A DNA stretch of 64,000 nt from Alphaproteobacteria bacterium (lineage in GTDB: Bacteria; Pseudomonadota; Alphaproteobacteria; DSM-16000; Inquilinaceae): the NCBI GenBank assembly GCA_028277405.1, contig JANQGH010000071.1:89863-153862 (forward strand), given 5' to 3'. The first letter of the stretch is position 1. Each line of letters starts with the position of its first letter. Shown one piece after another: positions 57,348 to 64,000 of the stretch. A program made the translations under genes and the position numbers. The notes under the pieces were generated by a model. That model searched no databases. It worked only from the letters and a program-made list of their open reading frames with translations, and was not told the DNA's origin.

Positions 57348-58163
57348 GTGTCCGCAGAACAAGAAAGCCGCTATCGCGCGCCCGCGCTGGACAAGGGCTT
57401 GGACATTCTGGAACTGCTGGCGGCCCAGGATGGCGGCCTGACCCAGACGGATATCGCCAAGGCGCTGGGCCGCACCGCCAATGAGCTTTACCGCATGCTC
57501 GATCGGCTGGTCCGGCGCGGCTACATCGTCCGCAATGCGGCCAGCGACCGCTATCAGCTCTCGTTGAAGCTGTTCTCGCTGGCCCATCGCCACCCGCCGA
57601 TGCAGCGGCTGATTTCGGAGGCCACGCCGGTCATCCGCGACCTGGCGCGCATGGCCGAACAGTCCTGCCATCTGGTGGTCTATGATACGGGCTATGGCCG
57701 CGTGGTGGCCCAGGTCGACGCGCCGGGCATGTGGACCTACTCGCTGCGCGTCGGCACCAGCGTCTCGCTGTTCTGGACCGGCTCGGGCCACGTCCTGCTG
57801 GCCTTCCAAAGCGAGGAACGGCGCCAGGAGATGCTGTCGGAACGCCAAGCGGTCGAGGGCGAGGCGCCCATGTCGATGACCCAGTTGAAAAAGCAGATCG
57901 GCGAAGTACGCCGCCAGGGCTACGAAATGCGCGACAGCTCCCAGATCCTGGGCGTGACCAACCTGTCGGTCCCGGTGTTCGGCCCCAATGGCTACGCGCT
58001 GGCGGCCCTGACCATCCCCTTCATCAAGCGCATCGACCGGCGGCCGGCACCGTCGACCGAAACCGTGCTTGGCTGGCTGCGCGACGCGGCCGCGCGCCTG
58101 TCGACCCCGACGGCGCAGATCGATCCCCTTCCCGCCGCAGCGACGGAGCGTGCCTCGCGATGA
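57348..58163 (+). CDS. IclR family transcriptional regulator
   Basis: A 271-residue regulator with the winged HTH LTQTDIAKALGRTANELYRM and LVRRGYIVRNAASDRYQLS, and the IclR ligand domain (SCHLVVYDTGYGRVVAQVDA, SLFWTGSGHVLLAF, GVTNLSVPVFGPNGYALAAL). GTG start after GGGAG. It is divergent from the sugar operon and its stop overlaps the aldose dehydrogenase start. It probably senses a pathway intermediate. Confidence 0.9.
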   Translation: MSAEQESRYRAPALDKGLDILELLAAQDGGLTQTDIAKALGRTANELYRMLDRLVRRGYIVRNAASDRYQLSLKLFSLAHRHPPMQRLISEATPVIRDLARMAEQSCHLVVYDTGYGRVVAQVDAPGMWTYSLRVGTSVSLFWTGSGHVLLAFQSEERRQEMLSERQAVEGEAPMSMTQLKKQIGEVRRQGYEMRDSSQILGVTNLSVPVFGPNGYALAALTIPFIKRIDRRPAPSTETVLGWLRDAAARLSTPTAQIDPLPAAATERASR

Positions 58164-59173
58164 CAGAAAGCAAAGCCATCAGCCCCAAACGCCAGATCGG
58201 CGCCACCGGCATCTCGGTCACGCCCCTTGGCCTGGGCGGGGCGGCGCTGGGCGGCCTGTTCACCGCCGTGGAGGATGCCACGGCCGATGAGACCATCCAG
58301 GCCGCGCTGGCGGCTGGGATCCGCTTTCTCGATACGGCCCCGTTCTACGGCTACGGCCTGTCGGAACACCGGATGGGCCGCGCGATCCGCCTGTTCGGGC
58401 GCGACAAGGTCGTGCTGTCGACCAAGGTCGGCCGGCTGTTGCGGCGCCGGGTCAGCCCGCGCGAGCCGGACGATGCCTGGCGAGAGCCCCTGCCGTTCGA
58501 GGTCGAATACGACTACAGCTATGACGGCGTTCTGCGCTCGGTCGAGGACAGCATGCACCGGTTGGGCACCGACCGGATCGACATCCTGCTGAAACACGAT
58601 ATCGGACGCGACACCCATGGCGACGAGGCCCATCCTGCGCTGATGTCGACCGCGATGTCGGGCGGCGCCCGCGCCATGCAGCGTCTGAAGGAAGAAGGCA
58701 TCGTCGGCGCCATCGGCCTGGGCGTGAACGAGTGGCAGGTCTGTGCCGAGGCGCTGGAGCACCATGATTGGGACGTCTTCCTGCTGGCCGGCCGCTATAC
58801 CTTGCTGGAGCAGGAGGTGCTGGACGGGTTCTTCCCGCTGTGCGAACAACGCGGCACCAGCATCATCATCGGCGGGCCCTTCAACTCAGGCATTCTGGCC
58901 GGCAGCGACACGTACAACTACTTCAAATCCCCGCAGCATATTCAGGATCGGGTGGCCGCGATCGCCAAGGTCTGTGACAGCCACGGCGCGTCGATGAAGG
59001 CGGCCGCCCTGCAATTCGTCCTGCGCCATCCCCTGGTCGCCAGCGTCATTCCAGGCGCCCGCTCAAGGGCAGAGTTCGACGAGAACCTGGCCCTTATGGA
59101 CGTCGCGTTGCCCGACGGCCTGTGGTCGGACCTGAAGTCGGCCGGCCTGCTGCATCCCGACGCGCCGACCTGA
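58160..59173 (+). CDS. Aldo/keto reductase, likely L-fucose (D-threo-aldose) 1-dehydrogenase
   Basis: A 337-residue AKR. The tetrad is seen as Asp in FLDTAPFYGYG with Tyr in the same block, Lys in VVLSTKVGR and His in LLKHDIGRD. The family includes D-threo-aldose/L-fucose dehydrogenases that oxidise C1 to a lactone. Its place in an IclR operon opposite mutarotase, dehydratase and KDF-type enzymes makes it the likely first oxidation step. Confidence 0.85.
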   Translation: MTESKAISPKRQIGATGISVTPLGLGGAALGGLFTAVEDATADETIQAALAAGIRFLDTAPFYGYGLSEHRMGRAIRLFGRDKVVLSTKVGRLLRRRVSPREPDDAWREPLPFEVEYDYSYDGVLRSVEDSMHRLGTDRIDILLKHDIGRDTHGDEAHPALMSTAMSGGARAMQRLKEEGIVGAIGLGVNEWQVCAEALEHHDWDVFLLAGRYTLLEQEVLDGFFPLCEQRGTSIIIGGPFNSGILAGSDTYNYFKSPQHIQDRVAAIAKVCDSHGASMKAAALQFVLRHPLVASVIPGARSRAEFDENLALMDVALPDGLWSDLKSAGLLHPDAPT

Positions 59174-59182
59174 TCGCCGATC

Positions 59183-60307
59183 ATGCCGGACGCGATGCAC
59201 ATCACCGATATCGTCATCCGGCTTTGCCGACACCAGCAGGCCGCCTCCATGGCCGACAGCGCCATGCGCGACGGCCAGGGCTCGGCGCTGGAGTTCCTGG
59301 TCATCGAGATGACGACGGATGCCGGGCTGACGGCCGCCAGCTTCGGCTTTGCCGGACGGGGTGCGAGGGCGGCCGGAGAGATCGCCGCGGCATCGCTGAA
59401 ACCCTTCTTCCTGGGGCGCGACCCGTTGGCCCGGGAGAAGGCCTGGCTGGACTGGCGGGTGGCCGACCGCTGGTGGCACCATGTGCCGATCTATGCCTAT
59501 GGCCCGTTCGATGTGGTCTGCTGGCTGTTGGCGGCGGAGGCGGCCGGGCAGCCGCTCTACCAGTATATCGGCGAGGCGCGCGACGCCGTGCCCGCCTATG
59601 TCAGTTCGCTGGTGCTGGCCGACCCCGAGGCCTACGCCGCCGAGGCGCTGGCGACCCGTGACGCGGGCTTCAAGGCCTACAAGCTGCATCCGCCCGGGCG
59701 ATCGCTGGCCGAGGACATGGCGGCCCATGAGGCCGCGCGCGAAGCGGTCGGGCCGGGCTTTACGCTGATGAGTGACCCGGTCGCCGCCCACAAGCCCAGC
59801 GAGGCGATGCGGCTGGGCCGCCTGCTGGAACGGCTGGACTATCTCTGGCTGGAGGAGCCGCTGTTCGACAGCGACATCGACCAGCTACGGCGCCTGACCC
59901 AATCGCTCGACATCGACATCGTCGGCTGCGAGGTGATGGCCAAGCCGCCCTACAGCCACGCGCCCTACATCGCCACGGGCGCCGTCGACCGCGTGCGCGC
60001 CGACGTATCCTGGTCGGGCGGCATCACCGGCGCGTTGAAGGTGGCGCGCACGGCCGAGGCGTTCGGCATGAACTGCGAGATCCACACGGCGATCTATCAC
60101 CCGCTGGACCTGGTCAACCTGCACGTCGCCTGCGCCATCGGCAATTGCGACTATTTCGAACTGCTGACCCCGGTCGATCAGTTCGCCTTCGGCCTGGCCC
60201 GACCGATCCCGATCGCAAACGGCATCGCCCACCCACCCGGCGCGCCGGGCCTGGGCATCGACCTCGACTGGGATTTCATCGAGAAGGCGACCTTCGCGGT
60301 TCTTTGA
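59183..60307 (+). CDS. Second enolase-superfamily protein (MR/MLE type)
   Basis: A 374-residue enolase-superfamily enzyme. The Lys pair position reads YKLH (KxH in place of KxK), ligands are in LMSDPVAAHK, WLEEPLF and VGCEVM, and a His lies in EIHTAIYHP. The KxH change suggests a different stereochemistry or substrate from the 51660-52778 enzyme. It follows the aldose dehydrogenase by nine bases, so it belongs to the same pathway, perhaps on a second aldonate. Confidence 0.82.
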   Translation: MPDAMHITDIVIRLCRHQQAASMADSAMRDGQGSALEFLVIEMTTDAGLTAASFGFAGRGARAAGEIAAASLKPFFLGRDPLAREKAWLDWRVADRWWHHVPIYAYGPFDVVCWLLAAEAAGQPLYQYIGEARDAVPAYVSSLVLADPEAYAAEALATRDAGFKAYKLHPPGRSLAEDMAAHEAAREAVGPGFTLMSDPVAAHKPSEAMRLGRLLERLDYLWLEEPLFDSDIDQLRRLTQSLDIDIVGCEVMAKPPYSHAPYIATGAVDRVRADVSWSGGITGALKVARTAEAFGMNCEIHTAIYHPLDLVNLHVACAIGNCDYFELLTPVDQFAFGLARPIPIANGIAHPPGAPGLGIDLDWDFIEKATFAVL

Positions 60308-60865
60308 GGCGGTTCCCGATAAGATATTCCGTTCGGTCGAAACAGCGTGCGCTAGCCGCAAAACCGACGGAATTTACGAAGCGGATTGGCGGTCGGCGCA
60401 GAGGCCGTTCGGCAGATCGCGGGCGGACGATCGAACGACGACGCGCCATCGAGACGACAGTGTGGCGCGCACGTGACACCCGGGTGCCAGATCCACGGTG
60501 CGGCCAGCCATCGGGGGCTGGGGGCCGTGCAAAGCCGACTTCTAATTCATTGACTTCGCTTGATGGTTCCGGGCCAGGCTTGTTCTGAGCCCTGGGCTGA
60601 GAAAGCTGGCTTAATGGTCTGATGCCTATCTAAAAATGGATTTCGCCTCAATTTTCGTTTAGCGTTAGATGCAGGCTGCTGGTTCTTTCGCGAAACCCAG
60701 GACTCTGAACCAATGGGCATCGATGACGGCGGCATGCGAACGGGGCGCGGCGTTTGGTGGCGGCGCCCCAATGCGCTTGGACGTGACATGTGCGCCACGG
60801 TCGAACCGAGCACGTAACACGCGCCGACGGTCGTGGCGGAAGCCACTTTTTAGGGAAGCAGGATC
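60308..60865. other. Intergenic region before the autotransporter
   Basis: No gene that I can support on either strand. An imperfect hairpin (ATTCCGTTCGGT against ACCGACGGAAT, about 60326-60373) follows the enolase-type gene and may end that transcript. The rest should contain the autotransporter promoter, but no clear -35/-10 pair was found. Confidence 0.45.
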
Positions 60866-63800
60866 ATGACCACCCGCAAAACGTCTCTCCTTCTCGCAAC
60901 GACCAGCGTGGCGGCGCTGTCGATATTTGCCCTCGCCGGCATGGGTTCCGCCTCGGCCTTGGCGCAGTGCACGGGCCCCGATCCCTTGGCCGGCGGCGGC
61001 GTGCTGGGCACGGCCGACCCGGACGTTCTGACCTGCGAAAATGTGAGCGCCGTTGCGCCCGGCGACGAGGTTTCCGGGTTGGGCGACGGCGACACGATCA
61101 CCATTGCCGGGTCGACCGTAGGGCTGGTGGATGGCGGCACGGGCAACGATACGATCACCCTCAAGGCCTTCGAAGCGAACAACATCGCCCGTACGTCATT
61201 GGTGCCGGAAGTGCGGGGCGGGGCCGATGACGACACCATCACCATCGGGAGCAGCGTCGTCGACGGGGCGGGCGTCTTCGGCGACGGCGGCGATGACACG
61301 ATCACCGTCACCGCGTTCAGCACCGTGACGACCATCTCGGGCGGGGAGGGCGACGATTCTATCGTCCTGGACAACGGGACGGCTCAGTTCGACCTCTTCG
61401 GTGGCGAGGGCAACGACAGCATCCTCATGTTCGGCGGACTTGTGGCGGGAAGTATCGAGGGCAACGAAAACGACGACAAGATTCTGGTCCTGGGCGGCAC
61501 GGTCGGCGACGGCGGCGCGGATGACGACGTGCTGGGCGGCAGCGGCGACGATTCGATTGAGGTTATCAACACAAAGGTGTTCGGCGATATCGAAGGCGAT
61601 GGCGAGGGCGATGCCAGCGACGATACGATCATCATTGGAGGCGCCGCCGCGATCGGCGGCAGCGTGTTTGGCGACAACGAAGCCGACGGCGATGTCGCCG
61701 AGGATTTCATCGCCATCGCCGGCACCGCCACGATCGCCGGCGGTGTCTTTGGCGACACCGGAACGGAGTTCGACGCCGACGGTCTCAATGATGCGATCGG
61801 TCTCACCGGTGGCAACATCGCCGGGGATGTTTTGGGCCAGGGCGGCGACGACACCATCTTCCAGGACGGTGCGAACATCGCCGGCGACATCCAGGGCGGC
61901 CTGGGCGACGACGTGATCACCCTGCGAGACGGCACCGTGACCGATGTCTGGGGCGATGCGTTTGACGGCGTCTCGCAAGCCGGCAACGGCAACGACCTGA
62001 TCAATCTCGGCCTGCCGCCGGACATTCGAATGCCCCATGTGCAGGGCAAAATCGTCAGCGGCGCCGGCGACGACACGGTCAACATGCTGCGCGGCACTCT
62101 TGACGGCGACGTGCTGGCCGGCAGTGGCGAGGATCAACTGTTCGTCGGTGGCTCCGATGCCATGATCGGTGGCAGCGTCATTGGCGAAAGCGGCAATGAC
62201 ACCATCGACATGACGGCCGGCACGGTCGAGGGCTCCCTTTTGGGCGGCAGCGACGACGATGCCCTGTTCATGGGTGGCGGCAGCGTCGGCGGCAATGTCG
62301 ATGGCGAGAGCCAGAACGATCTGGTCGAACTGACCGGGGGCGTGATCGGCGGCGATGCCTTGGGCGGAACCGGCGACGATATCGGCGGCGTCCTGTTTGA
62401 TTTCGACTTTGACAATCTTAACGACGGTGAAGGCGTGTTCGCCGGTGATACGAACTCCGATGACGGAACGCTCGGCGAGGACGAACTGTTCTTCTCCTTC
62501 TGGGAGGGCGCAGTGAACGCGGACCGCCTGCCGGAATGGGAGCGGATCGAGATCGGCTTGTTCTCCGAGGTTACGTTCACCGGCGGCACGCTGCAGACCA
62601 ACGGCAACGGCCCCATCGAGGTGTTCATCAACGAGACCTCGGCCTTGCTCTTGAACAATGACGAGCCGGGCGGCGGCGACCTGATCATCGATGGCAATCT
62701 GATCAACGAGGGTCTGATCGATCTGTCATCCAACGACGGTGGCACGGACAATGTGCTGACCGTGACGGGCGACTTTATCGCGGCCAGCGCCCTGAAGCTC
62801 GACACGTTCTTGAACGACGGCAAGCCCAGCATCACCGACCAGTTGATCGTCGAAGGCGACACGGACGGCGATACCGAGGTAACGGTGTCCGGCATCGGCG
62901 GTCCCGGCGGCTTCACCGGCACGGGCCCGACCGACGGCATCCTGGTGGTCGAGGTTCTGGGCGCGTCCGACGGTCGTTTTGTCCTGACCGACGAAGCGAT
63001 CGGAAACATCTTCGCCTACGACCTGGTCCAGGCCGACGGTCAGAACTGGTACCTGCAGTCGAGCGACTATCTGGACCAGGGGTACGTCTATGAGAGCCTG
63101 CCGAGCGCGATCCAGACCATCGGCCTGGCCCTGGCCGGCCAGCTTGTGGAACGGGTCGGGGTGCGCTCCGGCGCGCCCAGCCCGCTGACCGACGCGGCGG
63201 GCAACCCGCTGCCAGGTGGCGGTCCGGTGACCTCGGCCCTGTGGCTGCGGGGCGTGGGCCAGTGGCTGGAGAGCGAGGGCGATCTGGACAGCACCACGGG
63301 GGCCAGCTTCGACCAGACCACCGGCTTCGTGCAGGGCGGCGGCGAGGTCGTGGTCGCCGAGGGCGCCAGCGGCCGGCTGTTGATCGGTGCCTTGGCCCAT
63401 TGGGGCACCAGCTCGGTCGACGTGGATGACGCCAGCGGCCGCGAGCGGGGCAGCAGCGACATCGACTTCTATGGCGGCGGCCTGACCGCGACCTGGTATG
63501 GGGCCGGCGGTCTCTATGTCGACGGGCTGGTGCAATACACGGCCTACGACATCGACCTCTCGACGACCTCGCGCTTTTCCTCCACCAGCACGGACGGGGA
63601 TGGCTTCACGGTCTCCGGCGAGGTCGGCTATCGCGTGCCCATCAGCCCGACGGCGTCCCTGGTGCCGCAGGCCCAGCTGACCTGGCAGTCGATCGATTTC
63701 GACGATTTCGTCGACCCGGACGGGGTGCGGGTCAGCCTGGAGGATGGCGACAGTCTGGTCGGCCGTCTGGGCCTGGCGGCGGAGGCCAACTGGGCGGCGG

Positions 63801-64000
63801 GCGACGCGCTGGTCACCGGCTATGCGGAGGCCAACCTGCTGCACGAATTCCTGGGCGACAATACGGTGCTGGCCTCCGGCACGGCACTGAGCCAGGACCT
63901 CGGCGGCACGTCGGTGGAGTTCGGCGTGGGCACCACGGTGGCGTTCAATGAGACCCTGTCGCTCTATGGCGAGGTCGACTACACGATCCCGTTCGACAAT
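60866..64000 (+). CDS. Autotransporter with Gly/Asp-rich passenger (3' end outside window)
   Basis: An open frame of 1045 codons running off the right edge. A signal peptide ends near residue 32 (ASALAQ). The passenger (about 60-520) repeats short units such as GGxGDDTI, VFGDxG and GGSGDDSI, recalling both RTX calcium-binding nonapeptides and parallel beta-helices. A less repetitive stretch follows, and from about residue 785 the sequence (VTSALWLRGVGQWLES) is an autotransporter beta-domain that the window cuts. It should be a type Va secreted surface protein with a possible adhesion role. Confidence 0.87.
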   Translation, partial: MTTRKTSLLLATTSVAALSIFALAGMGSASALAQCTGPDPLAGGGVLGTADPDVLTCENVSAVAPGDEVSGLGDGDTITIAGSTVGLVDGGTGNDTITLKAFEANNIARTSLVPEVRGGADDDTITIGSSVVDGAGVFGDGGDDTITVTAFSTVTTISGGEGDDSIVLDNGTAQFDLFGGEGNDSILMFGGLVAGSIEGNENDDKILVLGGTVGDGGADDDVLGGSGDDSIEVINTKVFGDIEGDGEGDASDDTIIIGGAAAIGGSVFGDNEADGDVAEDFIAIAGTATIAGGVFGDTGTEFDADGLNDAIGLTGGNIAGDVLGQGGDDTIFQDGANIAGDIQGGLGDDVITLRDGTVTDVWGDAFDGVSQAGNGNDLINLGLPPDIRMPHVQGKIVSGAGDDTVNMLRGTLDGDVLAGSGEDQLFVGGSDAMIGGSVIGESGNDTIDMTAGTVEGSLLGGSDDDALFMGGGSVGGNVDGESQNDLVELTGGVIGGDALGGTGDDIGGVLFDFDFDNLNDGEGVFAGDTNSDDGTLGEDELFFSFWEGAVNADRLPEWERIEIGLFSEVTFTGGTLQTNGNGPIEVFINETSALLLNNDEPGGGDLIIDGNLINEGLIDLSSNDGGTDNVLTVTGDFIAASALKLDTFLNDGKPSITDQLIVEGDTDGDTEVTVSGIGGPGGFTGTGPTDGILVVEVLGASDGRFVLTDEAIGNIFAYDLVQADGQNWYLQSSDYLDQGYVYESLPSAIQTIGLALAGQLVERVGVRSGAPSPLTDAAGNPLPGGGPVTSALWLRGVGQWLESEGDLDSTTGASFDQTTGFVQGGGEVVVAEGASGRLLIGALAHWGTSSVDVDDASGRERGSSDIDFYGGGLTATWYGAGGLYVDGLVQYTAYDIDLSTTSRFSSTSTDGDGFTVSGEVGYRVPISPTASLVPQAQLTWQSIDFDDFVDPDGVRVSLEDGDSLVGRLGLAAEANWAAGDALVTGYAEANLLHEFLGDNTVLASGTALSQDLGGTSVEFGVGTTVAFNETLSLYGEVDYTIPFDN

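Overview
The window looks like a chromosomal stretch of a GC-rich, free-living alphaproteobacterium. The support is the density of sugar and organic-acid ABC importers with LacI, IclR and XRE-cupin regulators, the pseudoaldonate-type pathways, and a palindromic intergenic element bounded by CCTAGAGC/GCTCTAGG. The exact lineage cannot be read from the sequence alone. There are no rRNA genes and no CRISPR array.

Region 1 (1-20.5 kb) is carbon catabolism. A LacI-controlled minus-strand operon carries an oxidoreductase, a CoA-transferase, a crotonase and an aldehyde dehydrogenase, with a LacI-type operator at its promoter. It is followed by a PhyH-type oxygenase and two complete three-component sugar importers in tandem, separated by an XRE-cupin regulator. 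After these come a phosphotriesterase-family hydrolase, a ThuA-like protein, an HpcH/HpaI aldolase, an alpha/beta hydrolase, a histidinol-dehydrogenase homologue with its own LacI regulator and operator, and a methyltransferase.

Region 2 (20.6 to about 33.7 kb) is an integrated mobilizable element in the 3' end of tRNA-Ala(GGC). A large serine recombinase reads into the tRNA. The element also carries a small tyrosine recombinase with two dif-like 28-bp sites upstream, small DNA-binding proteins, unknown cargo, a protein made of three 81-residue repeats behind a 300-bp array of nine stem-loops, a HigBA-type toxin-antitoxin pair, a Gabija-like defence pair (OLD-family ATPase/TOPRIM nuclease plus a compact UvrD-like helicase), a relaxase with a MobC-like partner, and a candidate oriT. 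Its base composition is visibly less GC-rich than the flanks.

Region 3 (33.9-41.5 kb) has an amidase, a YheO-type PAS/HTH regulator and an NMT1/SsuA-type ABC importer with a readable promoter and operator, then small exported or membrane proteins and a glycosyltransferase-like protein.

Region 4 (41.5-47.5 kb) is a nucleobase or nucleoside uptake operon (BMP binding protein, double ATPase, two permeases) ending in a cytosine-deaminase-like amidohydrolase. A site close to the RutR consensus lies upstream of it.

Region 5 (47.5-60.3 kb) is a 6-deoxysugar (L-fucose or L-rhamnose type) locus. One long minus-strand operon encodes a MalEFGK-type importer, an enolase-superfamily dehydratase, a mutarotase, an RraA-like protein, a split UxaA-type dehydratase, an SDR and an FAH-family hydrolase. 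A divergent IclR regulator, an aldose dehydrogenase and a second enolase-superfamily protein complete it. Together they can take the sugar by the non-phosphorylative route to pyruvate and lactate, although no aldonolactonase is visible. The window ends inside a large autotransporter with a Gly/Asp-rich passenger.
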